Part shown: positions 15,440 through 23,112 of the stretch, piece after piece
Numbering within the stretch: the first letter of the stretch is position 1
How the letters are laid out: every line of letters starts with the position of its first letter
Assembly (NCBI RefSeq): GCF_030645195.1
Contig: NZ_JAUSLW010000174.1
Coordinates: forward strand, 1 to 34,689
Direction: 5' to 3'
From: Phenylobacterium sp.
GTDB taxonomy: Bacteria; Pseudomonadota; Alphaproteobacteria; Caulobacterales; Caulobacteraceae
DNA: 34,689 nucleotides
The notes under the pieces: generated by a model
Told to the model about the DNA's origin: nothing
Seen by the model: the letters and a program-made list of their open reading frames with translations, nothing else
Database searches by the model: none
Translations under genes and position numbers: made by a program

Positions 15440-15554
15440 CCCTCCCCTTCATGGGGAGGGGCAGGCCGGCTTGCCGGCCGGGGTGGGGGAGTATGGCGGC
15501 ATTCCCCACCCGTCCGAAGCTGCGCTTCGTCCACCCTCCCCATGAAGGGGAGGG
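15440..15554. repeat. Nested inverted-repeat intergenic element
   Basis: The 129-base gap between the convergent marC-like and SDR genes is nearly filled by a mosaic repeat. The outer arms are 21 bases each (15440-15460 and 15534-15554), exact reverse complements, and each arm is itself close to a palindrome (CCCTCCCC..GGGGAGGG). Inside are a GCCGGC..GCCGGC hairpin (about 15465-15479), GGGTGGGG/CCCCACCC arms (about 15481-15511), and a GAAGC..GCTTC hairpin (about 15515-15529). It resembles dispersed REP/BIME-type elements of high-GC alphaproteobacteria and may also stop transcripts from both sides. Confidence 0.75.
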
Positions 15555-15559
15555 TGGGG

Positions 15560-16360
15560 CTACACCTTGCGGAAGCGCGGGCCCTGCCAAGCCATCAGGG
15601 CCAGCGCCCAGTCGTCGGGGATGAGCCTGGCCAGGCCGGCGATGGCCTTGTTGGGGGCGCCGGGGACGGCGACGGCGCGGTTGGCCTCCACGGCCTCGTA
15701 GCCGGCGGCGGCCACCTCGTCGGCGCCCAGCCACAGCCAGGTGGGCGTCGAGGCGCTGATCCGCTCCCGCGTTCCGTTGGCGTCGTGGAATTCCGAATAG
15801 GTGAAGCCGGGGCAGAGCGCGCTGACATGGACCCCCGTGGCCAGGTTCTCCAGGTGCAGGCTCTGGGAGAACTTCACCAGGTAGCTCTTGGTGGCACCGT
15901 AGAGGGTATGGCCGGCCGAGCCCGGGATCAGGCCCGCGAGCGAGGACACATTGACGATGCGGCCGAACCGGCGATCCACCATGCCCGGCAGCACCCGGTG
16001 GGCCAACTCGCTGGGAGCGGTCAGCATCACCTGGATCACCGCCTGCTGCTGCTCCCAGGTGGTGTCGGCATAGGTTCCGGGCTGGCCGAAGCCGGCGTTG
16101 TTGATCAGGGCGTCCACTCGCCGGCCGTGGGCGGTGAGATGGTCGAGGATGGCGCCGGGGGCCGCGGGGTCGGCCAGGTCGGCGGCGACGGTGAGGGTCT
16201 CCACGCCATGCCGCAGGCGGATGTCCTCGGCCAGGCGGTCGAGCCGGTCGGCGCGGCGGGCGGTGAGCGCCACGTCATAGCCGTGGCTGGCGTAGATCCT
16301 GGCGAAGGCCGCCCCGATCCCGGCCGAAGCCCCCGTGATCAGCGCCAACTTGCGGTCCAT
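15560..16360 (-). CDS. Short-chain dehydrogenase/reductase (SDR family)
   Basis: The 266-residue product is a classical SDR. The NAD(P) site T-G-A-S-A-G-I-G is at residues 9-16, with T-A-R-R-A-D-R-L after the second strand; the two arginines suggest NADP(H). The structural N-N-A-G-F-G, the catalytic Ser in V-N-V-S-S-L-A-G and the Y-G-A-T-K catalytic Tyr-Lys pair all appear in order. The substrate cannot be told. The C-terminal 60 residues are typical of the YqjQ/DltE-like short-chain reductases. GAGG precedes the ATG at 16360 by six bases, and a 14-base palindrome lies directly upstream of it. The gene follows the universal stress protein gene by 31 bases and may be its operon partner. Confidence 0.93.
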   Translation of the reverse strand: MDRKLALITGASAGIGAAFARIYASHGYDVALTARRADRLDRLAEDIRLRHGVETLTVAADLADPAAPGAILDHLTAHGRRVDALINNAGFGQPGTYADTTWEQQQAVIQVMLTAPSELAHRVLPGMVDRRFGRIVNVSSLAGLIPGSAGHTLYGATKSYLVKFSQSLHLENLATGVHVSALCPGFTYSEFHDANGTRERISASTPTWLWLGADEVAAAGYEAVEANRAVAVPGAPNKAIAGLARLIPDDWALALMAWQGPRFRKV

Positions 16361-16372
16361 GAAACGCCTCGC

Positions 16373-16386
16373 CCGTATCGATACGG
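16373..16386. promoter_or_regulatory. Perfect 14-base palindrome upstream of the SDR gene
   Basis: CCGTATCGATACGG occupies 16373-16386, in the 31-base gap between the stop of the stress protein gene and the SDR start, just before the GAGG ribosome site. A perfect dyad of this length is typical of TetR- or MarR-type operators but no such regulator gene is adjacent. A role as an operator or an RNA hairpin is inferred. Confidence 0.4.
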
Positions 16387-16391
16387 TCTAG

Positions 16392-16865
16392 TTACGCCAG
16401 ATCGGCGATCTCGTCGTCGGTCAGATCGCCCGGGACGATGGTGACCGGTAGCTTGCGGGCGCCCCACTTGACCCCCTCCTTGGCGATGGAGGCCACCAGG
16501 GGGCCGGGGCCGCGGCCCTCCACGGCGGCCGCCAGGACCAGGATCTTGATGTCCGGGTCCTCGGAGACCACCTTGCGCAGGGCCGCGCGGGTGTTGTCGG
16601 CGTGCTCGATGATGAACTCGGGGGCGACCCCGGTCTCGGTGACCACGAACTGAGCCATCTTCTGCAGGGCGGCTTCGGCCTCCTCGCGGGCCTGGCGCTC
16701 GATCTCTTCCCGGACGCCCGACCAGTGCTCGAAGACGGCCGGCTCGATCACCCGCAGCAGGGCCACATGGCCGCCGGTGGAGCGGGCGCGGCGGCAGGCG
16801 AACTTCAGCGCGGCCAGGAACTCCGGACTGTCGTCGGCGATGACCAGGAACTTGCGTTGGCTCAT
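16392..16865 (-). CDS. Universal stress protein (UspA family)
   Basis: The 157-residue protein has the UspA fold in sequence: strand one with I-A-D-D-S-P-E, a charged helix, a middle helix rich in Glu and Arg, and V-L-A-A-A in the fourth strand. The ATP-binding G-x2-G-x9-G-S/T motif near the C-terminus is only loosely kept (G-R-G-P-G-P followed by K-E-G), so nucleotide binding is uncertain; it may belong to the non-ATP-binding subgroup. Usp proteins are cytoplasmic dimers made in stress or stationary phase. No strong ribosome site is visible before its ATG. It lies 55 bases after trpS and 31 before the SDR gene. Confidence 0.85.
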   Translation of the reverse strand: MSQRKFLVIADDSPEFLAALKFACRRARSTGGHVALLRVIEPAVFEHWSGVREEIERQAREEAEAALQKMAQFVVTETGVAPEFIIEHADNTRAALRKVVSEDPDIKILVLAAAVEGRGPGPLVASIAKEGVKWGARKLPVTIVPGDLTDDEIADLA

Positions 16866-16920
16866 GGGGCGACGGTGGCTTGCTCCCGGTCCGGATGCAA
16901 GCCACCTCCGCAGCTAGGGT

Positions 16921-17955
16921 TTAGGCGCCCCAGAAGCCGACGAGCTTCTTCACCTCGGCGAGCGTCGGGGCGGCGGCGGCCCGGGCCCGTTCGGCGCCGG
17001 CGGCCAGCACCTTGTCGATCTCGGCAGGGTCGGCCATCAGCCGGCGCATCTCGGTCCCCACCGGCCCCAGCTTGGCGACGGCCAGGTCGGCGAGGCGGGG
17101 CTTGAAGGCGCCGAAGCCCTCGCCGGCGAACTCGGTCAGCACCTCGGCGGAGGTGCGGCCGTCCAGGGCGGCGTAGATGCCCACCAGGTTCTGGGCCTCG
17201 GGCCGATCCTTCAGCTCATCGACCGTCTCCGGCAGGGGCAGGGGATCGGTCTTGGCCTTGCGGATCTTCTGGGCCACCGCGTCGGCGTCGTCGGTGAGAT
17301 TGATGCGCGCGGCGTCCGAGGGGTTGGACTTGCTCATCTTCTCGCTGGCGTCACGCAGGGACATGATCCGCGCCCCGGCGCCCTGGTGGATGGGCTCGGG
17401 CAGGGGGAAGTAGCCGGGGGCGTCGAAGTCGTGGTTGAACTTGGCCGCGATGTCGCGGGTCAGCTCGACGTGCTGCTTCTGGTCGTCCCCCACCGGCACG
17501 TGGGTGGCCTTGTAGAGCAGGATGTCGGCGGCCTGGAGCACCGGGTAGGTGTAGAGGCCGACGCTGGCCTTCTCCTTGTTCTTCCCCGACTTGTCCTTGA
17601 ACTGGGTCATCCGATCGAGCCAGCCGACCCGGGCGACGCAGTTGAAGATCCAGGCCAGTTCAGCATGCTCGGTCACCGCCGACTGCGGGAAGATGGTGGC
17701 GATCTTCGGATCCAGACCGGCCGCCAGATAGGCCGCGGCGATCTCGCGGGTCTGGGCGGTCAGCTTGGCGGGGTCCTGCCACTCGGTGATGGCGTGCAGG
17801 TCAGCCACGAAGATGAAGGTCTCGGCCTCGTGCTGCATGCGGGTGAACTTCACCAGGGCGCCGAGATAGTTGCCCAGGTGCAGATCGCCGGTGGGTTTAA
17901 CGCCGGAGAGCACGCGTCGTTTGCCGGCATAGGCGGCGGGAGCTTGTTCGGTCAT
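16921..17955 (-). CDS. trpS: Tryptophanyl-tRNA synthetase
   Basis: TrpS charges tRNA-Trp. The 344-residue length is typical of bacterial enzymes. The class I HIGH motif is the variant G-D-L-H26-L-G-N, preceded by S-G-V-K-P-T, and the second signature is E-K-M-S-K-S-N. The V-G-D-D-Q-K-Q-H segment that lines the active site and the C-terminal helical anticodon-binding region are present. It starts at the ATG at 17955 without a clear Shine-Dalgarno. It follows murJ by 146 bases. That gap holds two small GC-rich dyads, GTCCGCGCGGAC at 18074-18085 and GGCGCGC/GCGCGCC at 17986-18003, and no gene that I can support, so trpS may have its own promoter. Confidence 0.98.
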   Translation of the reverse strand: MTEQAPAAYAGKRRVLSGVKPTGDLHLGNYLGALVKFTRMQHEAETFIFVADLHAITEWQDPAKLTAQTREIAAAYLAAGLDPKIATIFPQSAVTEHAELAWIFNCVARVGWLDRMTQFKDKSGKNKEKASVGLYTYPVLQAADILLYKATHVPVGDDQKQHVELTRDIAAKFNHDFDAPGYFPLPEPIHQGAGARIMSLRDASEKMSKSNPSDAARINLTDDADAVAQKIRKAKTDPLPLPETVDELKDRPEAQNLVGIYAALDGRTSAEVLTEFAGEGFGAFKPRLADLAVAKLGPVGTEMRRLMADPAEIDKVLAAGAERARAAAAPTLAEVKKLVGFWGA

Positions 17956-18101
17956 GGGATCAGGCTTTGAAACGGAGGACGTGGGGGCGCGCGGTCGCGC
18001 GCCGCGGAAGCGGGATCAGGCGCTGCGCCATCGCCAGGAGAATGCGTCCGGATAAGCCATGGCGTTGCGAATAGTCCGCGCGGACGCTTTGGGCAAGTCC
18101 G

Positions 18102-19733
18102 TCAGAGGTCGGGGACGGCCACGGCCACGTCGCCCTTGCGCCGCCGCAGCGCCCCGCGCACCTCGGCGGGGGTGACGCCGCCGAAGGCGAACAGCAGGAC
18201 CGGATAGAGCAGGCCGCCCACCAGGGAGACCGCAAGAACGGTGATCTCCTTGGCGCCGCCGATGCCCGCCAACGGCGCTTCGATGACGCTCCGGAAGTGG
18301 GTGGCCAGCGCCAGCAGAACGCCCAGTACGGTGCTGGCGGCGATCACGCGGAGGATCTTGCCGGTGGCCTTGGCCGAGGGGCGATAGACCTTCTGGCGCC
18401 AGAGCAGGAGCGCCATCTGAGCCACGGTGCCCCAGGAGGCGATGGCCGTGGAGATGGCGATGCCGGGGAAGCCGAGGGTGTAGAACAGCGCCACCCCGAG
18501 CACGATGTTGACCGCCACGGAGATCAGCGAGAACCGCATCGGGGTCTTGGTGTCGCCGCGGGCGAAGAAGGCCGGCTGCAGGATCTTGATCAGGATGAAG
18601 GCCGGCAGCCCCCAGCCATAGTGGAAGATCAGCGCGCCGGAGGAGGCCGCGTCGGCGTGTGTGAACTCGCCGCGGGCGAAGAGGCCGTCGGCCAGGTAGA
18701 CCGGCATGGCCATCAGGGCCGCGGCGGCGGGCAGGCTCAACGCCAGGGCGAAGACGATGGCCTGGTCCATGGCGCCTTGGGTGTCCTCGTGGTCCTCCAG
18801 CTGGAAGGCGGTGGAGAGCCTGGGCAGCAGGGCAACCCCGATGGCCACTCCCACCAGGCTGAGCGGCAGCTGGTAGAAGCGCTCGGCGACGTTCAGCCAG
18901 ACCCGCATGCCGGCCACCTGGGAGGCGAGGATGGCGGAGATGAACAGGTTGATCTGCACGGCGCTGGAGGCGATCACGCCGGGCACCGCGCGGCGGGCCA
19001 GGGCCTTGATCTCCGGGGTGAACTTCAGGGCCTTCAGGTGGACCCGGGCGCCGGTGCGATGGGCGCCCCACCAGCAGATGGCGGCCTGGCCGACGCCGGC
19101 GATCACCACCCCCACCGAGGCCGCGAAGGCCGCCTGGGTGGGATCCTTCTGCGGCAGAACCGCGATCAGCATCACCACGTTGAGGATGGTGGGATAGAGG
19201 CCGTAGATCACGAACCGGCCCCGCGCCGTCAGGATGCCCGCGAACAGCGAGGCGATCGAGATGCAGGGCAGGTAGGGCATGGTGATCTGGGTGAGCAGCA
19301 CCGCCAGCTTGAACTTGGCCGGGTCGCTCATATAGCCGGGGCTGTAGGCCATCATCAGCCAGGGCATGGCCAGCTGGCAGGCGATGGTCACCGCCACGGT
19401 GGCGGCCGCGAGCGTCGCCAGGGAGTCGGCGGCGAAGGCGTCGGCGGCCTCGCGGCCGTCGCTGGCCAGCCGGCGCGAATAGTCGGGCACGAAGGCCGCG
19501 GCGAAGGCGCCCTCGGCGAAGATCCGGCGGAACAGGTTGGGGAAGGTCAGGGCCGTGAAATAGGCGTCGGCGGCGATGTTGGAGCTGCCCCCCAGGCGGG
19601 CGGTGATCACCAGGTCCCGGGCCAGGCCCATGAACCGGCTGACCAGGGTCAGGGCCGAATAGATCATCGACGAGCGGATCATCCCGCCGGGCTTGACGGG
19701 GGCGGACGACGGGGTCGGGGTTGGATCGCTCAC
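18102..19733 (-). CDS. murJ: Lipid II flippase MurJ (MviN)
   Basis: MurJ flips lipid II across the inner membrane for peptidoglycan synthesis. The 543-residue product is hydrophobic with about 14 transmembrane helices. Family marks include R-F-M-G-L-A-R-D in the first helix region, where the Arg-Asp pair is conserved, then F-P-N-L-F-R-R-I-F-A-E-G-A-F and A-A-F-V-P. The start is GTG at 19733; an ATG 17 codons later (19682) would still include the first helix and is an alternative, since neither has a strong ribosome site. It is 39 bases after glnD and on the same strand. The C-terminal tail is short, charged and cytoplasmic. Confidence 0.96.
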   Translation of the reverse strand: MSDPTPTPSSAPVKPGGMIRSSMIYSALTLVSRFMGLARDLVITARLGGSSNIAADAYFTALTFPNLFRRIFAEGAFAAAFVPDYSRRLASDGREAADAFAADSLATLAAATVAVTIACQLAMPWLMMAYSPGYMSDPAKFKLAVLLTQITMPYLPCISIASLFAGILTARGRFVIYGLYPTILNVVMLIAVLPQKDPTQAAFAASVGVVIAGVGQAAICWWGAHRTGARVHLKALKFTPEIKALARRAVPGVIASSAVQINLFISAILASQVAGMRVWLNVAERFYQLPLSLVGVAIGVALLPRLSTAFQLEDHEDTQGAMDQAIVFALALSLPAAAALMAMPVYLADGLFARGEFTHADAASSGALIFHYGWGLPAFILIKILQPAFFARGDTKTPMRFSLISVAVNIVLGVALFYTLGFPGIAISTAIASWGTVAQMALLLWRQKVYRPSAKATGKILRVIAASTVLGVLLALATHFRSVIEAPLAGIGGAKEITVLAVSLVGGLLYPVLLFAFGGVTPAEVRGALRRRKGDVAVAVPDL

Positions 19734-19772
19734 CTTGGCTCTGTGCGCAGGGCCGCGCGCGCCGTCAAGGGA

Positions 19773-22601
19773 TCAGCGCGCGACGCTGGCCCGGGCCCGT
19801 TGCAGGTTGGCGCGGCTCTTCGGGGCGGCGGCGGCCTCGCCTTCGTCCAGGGCCGCCATCAGATCGGCCTTGAGGCTGGTCATGGCCTTGGGATCGGTGA
19901 GCTTCTTGCCCGCTGCGTCCACCACGTAGAAGGCGTCCACCGCCCGCTCGCCATAGCCGTCGATATGGGCCGAGAGGATGGAGAGGCCCGCCTCGGAGAT
20001 CGGCTGGGCCAGGGCCGCCAGCAGGCCCGGCCGGTCGCGGCCCGAGGCCTCCACCACCGTCGAGACCTCCGAGGCGTCGTTGTCGAGCATGACGGTGGGG
20101 GTGATGGAGAAGGCCGCGGCGCGGCTGAAGTCGGAGGTGCGCTTGGTCTCGGTCTTCACCGGCTCGCCGCGGGCCGCGGCCTCCAGGGCCTCGGCTAGGC
20201 GGGCCAGGGCCTTGCCGTTGTCGCTGCCATAGGCCGCCCCGGTGACATCCTGCACATAGAAGACGTCCAGGGCCTGGCCCGAGCGCGAGGTGAAGACTCT
20301 GGCGCCCACCACATTGGCGCCGAGCGCCGTCACCGCATGGGCGAGGTCGACGAACAGACGGGGCCGGTCGGGGGCGGCCACCACCACTTCAGAGGCGTTG
20401 AGGCCCGGGCGGATGTGGCCCTCGGCGGCGGCGCCGGAGGTCTCGGCGCGGCGGGCCAGGATGGCGTGGCGCTGCACCTCGGCCTCGGCGAAGGAGGTGA
20501 AATAGGCGTCCTCCATGGCCTGGGCCCAGGCGGTGGCGGCGGGATCGACCGCCACCAGCCGCATGCGGGCGTCATAGGCGGCGTTCTCATGATAACGGCG
20601 CACGGCGGCCGCGGCGTCCGAGCCCCGGCCGCCGCGGAACACGGCCTCGGTGGCGGCGTAGAGCTCGCGCAGCAGTTGGCCCTTCCAGCCGTTCCAGACG
20701 CCCGGCCCCACGGCGCGGATGTCGGCCACGGTGAGCACCAGCAGCAGACGCAGGCGTTCGGGGGTCTCCACGATGCGGGCGAAGTCCACCACCGTGCGCG
20801 GATCCGACACGTCGCGCTTCTGGGCGTAGTCGCTCATCACCAGGTGATGCTCCACCAGCCAGGCCACCAGCTCGATGCGCTTGCGGTCCTGGCCCAGGCG
20901 TTCGCAGGCCTGGCGCGCGGCCCGGGCCCCGGCCTTCTCCTGGCCGCCGGCCCCGCCCTTGCCGGTGTCGTGCAGCAGCATGGCCAGGAACAGGGCCTCG
21001 GGGTCGTCGATCAGCGGCATGATGGCCGTCGACAGCGGATGGTCCTCGGCGAAGCGGCCGGCCTTGATCTGGGCGATCACGCCGACCGCCCGCAGGGTGT
21101 GCTCGTCCACCGTGTAGGAGTGGTACATGTTGAACTGCATCTGGGCGACGATGCGGCCGAATTCCGGGAGGAAGCGGCCCAGGACGCCCGCCTCGTTCAT
21201 CAGGGTCAGCGTCCGCTGCGGGTCGCGACCCCGGGCCAGGATGTCCAGGAACACCTTGGCCGCGGCGGGATCGCGCCGGGTCTTCGACGTGATCAGGGGC
21301 AGGGACCGGGTGGCGGCGGTGAAGGCGTCGGGGTGCAGATCCAGGTTCCGCTGATCGGCCAGGCGGAACAGGCGCAGCAGGTTGAGGGGGTCGGCCTCGA
21401 AGATCTCGGGCCCGTCGATGTTGAGACGGCCGCCCTCCTCGTGGAAGCCGGGGTCCAGCACCTTCTTGCGCGACTGGCCCCGGCCCGGCAGCAGGCGGGA
21501 GATGCCCCTGGGCTGCGACTTGACCCGCTCGGACTCCAGCTTGGCGGCGAAGACCCGGGTGAGCGCGCCCACCTCCTTGGCGATCAGGAAGTAGCGCCGC
21601 ATGAAGCGCTCGACGGCCGGCGCGTCGCCGCGGTCGCCATAGCCCATGCGCCGGGCGATCTCCGGCTGCAGGTCGAAGGTCAGGCGCTCTTCCGGGCGGC
21701 CGGTGGCGAAGTGCAGGTGGCAGCGCACCGCCCACAGGAAGTCGAAGGCGCGCAGGAAGGCGGCCACCTCCCGGCGCTCGAACATCTCCAGATGGACGAT
21801 GCCGTCCATCCGGGCCTGGGCCGAGGGGTTCAGGTACTGCGCGATCCAGAACAGGGTGTTGAGGTCGCGCAGGGCGCCCTTGCCCTCCTTGACGTTGGGC
21901 TCCACCAGGTAGCGGGTGGCGCCGGCCCGGTCGTGGCGCTCGTCGCGTTCCTTGAGCTTGGCGGCGACGAACTGGGCGCCGGTGCCCTTGACCACCTCGG
22001 CGGCGAAGCGGCGGGTCAGCTCCTCGGCCAGCTTCTCGTCGCCGGTCAGGCGCCGGGCCTCCAGGATGGAGGTGCGGATGGTGAAGTCTTCCTTGGAGAG
22101 CCGGATGCACTCCTCGACCGTGCGCGAGGCGTGCCCGACCTTAAAGCCCAGGTCCCAGAGGGCGTAGAGCATGTACTCGATGACGCTCTCGGCGTGGGCC
22201 GTCTGCTTGTAGGGACGCAGGAACAGCAGATCGAGATCGGAGAAGGGCGCCAGCGTGCCGCGCCCGTAGCCGCCGACCGCCATCAAGGCCAGGCGCTCGC
22301 CCTCGGTGGGATTGCGGGCCCGGAAGACGTGGACGGTGGTGAAGTCGTAGAGGGCGGTGACCACCTCGTCGGTGACCCCGGAGAGCAGGCGGGCGGTCTC
22401 GATGCCGCCGGCGCCGTTCTCCAGCCGCTCCTTGGCGATCATCCGGCCGCGGAACAGGGCCTGCTTGAGGATGTCCAGGGCGCGCCGGCGCTGCTCGGCC
22501 TCGTCGCCCGCGGCGTCCAGGGCCGCGGCGGAGAGCTGGGCGCGCAGCCGGATGCCGTCAACGACATATTCCAGGCGCGTGGGACGCAGGCGTGGCGGCA
22601 T
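19773..22601 (-). CDS. glnD: PII uridylyltransferase / uridylyl-removing enzyme
   Basis: GlnD senses glutamine and adds or removes UMP on PII proteins, so controlling nitrogen assimilation. The ATG at 22601, with AAGGG seven bases upstream, gives 942 residues; the longer frame would cross the urcA terminator. In order: the nucleotidyltransferase motif G-G-Y-G-R-G-T-L-A-P-F-S-D-L-D (about 105-120), the PII-UT linker domain, an HD phosphohydrolase domain with L-L-H-D-T-G-K-G near residue 538, and two ACT domains, one starting near 740 (D-R-P-R-L-F-V-D-L) and one near 850 (D-R-P-G-L-L-A-A-L), that bind glutamine. All domains look intact. No glnB is in the window. It is followed by murJ at 39 bases. 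Confidence 0.97.
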   Translation of the reverse strand: MPPRLRPTRLEYVVDGIRLRAQLSAAALDAAGDEAEQRRRALDILKQALFRGRMIAKERLENGAGGIETARLLSGVTDEVVTALYDFTTVHVFRARNPTEGERLALMAVGGYGRGTLAPFSDLDLLFLRPYKQTAHAESVIEYMLYALWDLGFKVGHASRTVEECIRLSKEDFTIRTSILEARRLTGDEKLAEELTRRFAAEVVKGTGAQFVAAKLKERDERHDRAGATRYLVEPNVKEGKGALRDLNTLFWIAQYLNPSAQARMDGIVHLEMFERREVAAFLRAFDFLWAVRCHLHFATGRPEERLTFDLQPEIARRMGYGDRGDAPAVERFMRRYFLIAKEVGALTRVFAAKLESERVKSQPRGISRLLPGRGQSRKKVLDPGFHEEGGRLNIDGPEIFEADPLNLLRLFRLADQRNLDLHPDAFTAATRSLPLITSKTRRDPAAAKVFLDILARGRDPQRTLTLMNEAGVLGRFLPEFGRIVAQMQFNMYHSYTVDEHTLRAVGVIAQIKAGRFAEDHPLSTAIMPLIDDPEALFLAMLLHDTGKGGAGGQEKAGARAARQACERLGQDRKRIELVAWLVEHHLVMSDYAQKRDVSDPRTVVDFARIVETPERLRLLLVLTVADIRAVGPGVWNGWKGQLLRELYAATEAVFRGGRGSDAAAAVRRYHENAAYDARMRLVAVDPAATAWAQAMEDAYFTSFAEAEVQRHAILARRAETSGAAAEGHIRPGLNASEVVVAAPDRPRLFVDLAHAVTALGANVVGARVFTSRSGQALDVFYVQDVTGAAYGSDNGKALARLAEALEAAARGEPVKTETKRTSDFSRAAAFSITPTVMLDNDASEVSTVVEASGRDRPGLLAALAQPISEAGLSILSAHIDGYGERAVDAFYVVDAAGKKLTDPKAMTSLKADLMAALDEGEAAAAPKSRANLQRARASVAR

Positions 22602-22679
22602 GTTGTGCCCTTGGGGAGACGATCCCCGACATATAGGGCCGCGCCGCGCCCCGGGCGAACCCCGCACAGGGCCGCGGCC

Positions 22680-22712
22680 AAAGAAAAAGGCCGGCGCCCG
22701 TGAGCGCCGGCC
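22680..22712 (-). terminator. Intrinsic terminator downstream of urcA
   Basis: Read on the minus strand, GGCCGGCGC (22712-22704) and GCGCCGGCC (22697-22689) form a perfect 9-base stem with a 6-base loop, followed by TTTTTCTTT (22688-22680). This is a textbook Rho-independent terminator, 30 bases after the urcA stop and ahead of glnD, so glnD probably has its own promoter in the remaining 78 bases. Confidence 0.9.
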
Positions 22713-22741
22713 TTCCTGCAATCTGATCGAGCCCGCGCGGC

Positions 22742-22981
22742 TTAGAGCGCGGCCAGCTTCTCGCGGGTCACCTTCAGGGTGTCGCGGACGCAGCGGCTGT
22801 AGGCGCCGAGGATCATGGTGTCGCCCGCGGTGTCCTTCAGGCAGACGGTGCGGGCCGCATCGGCGATGTCGGCGTTGATCTGGTCGGCGGACTTGCCGGC
22901 GAGGGAGACGCGGATTTCGGTGGCGCTGGCCGAGGTGGCGAGGAGGGCGGCGGCGGCGGCGAGAACGGCGATGCGGATCAT
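22742..22981 (-). CDS. UrcA-family small secreted protein
   Basis: The 79-residue product begins with a clear signal peptide (Arg3, an Ala/Leu-rich core, cleavage likely after A-S-A near residue 20). The 59-residue mature part has the UrcA-family layout: a short strand, a helix ending in A-A-R-T-V-C47, and C64 in Y-S-R-C-V, which probably form one disulfide. The family is widespread in Caulobacterales and Sphingomonadales, exported to the periplasm, and of unknown function. AGGAG lies eight bases before the ATG at 22981. It is bounded by terminators on both sides (the mutS terminator upstream and its own downstream), so it is a single-gene transcript. Confidence 0.78.
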   Translation of the reverse strand: MIRIAVLAAAAALLATSASATEIRVSLAGKSADQINADIADAARTVCLKDTAGDTMILGAYSRCVRDTLKVTREKLAAL

Positions 22982-23054
22982 GTTCTAATCTCCTGCGGCG
23001 CGGAAAATGGGGAGGAGGCCCGCGCTCGTCGGAGGCGTTTTTGTACCCTGGCGC

Positions 23055-23101
23055 TTAAAAAATGGTGCAGCGCGATGCTTAATATTTTGCATCGCACCAT
23101 T
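23055..23101 (-). terminator. Intrinsic terminator downstream of mutS
   Basis: On the minus strand AATGGTGCGATGC (23101-23089) pairs with GCATC (23078-23074) and GCACCATT (23068-23061), with a 5-base bulge and a loop of about ten AT-rich bases, and is followed by TTTTT running to 23057. It begins 11 bases after the mutS stop. The stem plus U-tract is a good intrinsic terminator. The AT-rich loop is unusual for this genome. Confidence 0.85.
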
Positions 23102-23112
23102 CTCTGGCGAGC

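Noticed and set aside
17960-18235. 91-residue minus-strand frame across the murJ-trpS gap
   Set aside because: It mostly overlaps the murJ end in another frame, and nothing in it resembles a known protein. The dyads in the gap are noted under trpS.
18297-20198. 633-residue plus-strand open frame
   Set aside because: Antisense to murJ and glnD, with low-complexity Gly/Gln/His content typical of shadows.
20337-22703. 788-residue plus-strand open frame
   Set aside because: Antisense to glnD; same shadow composition.
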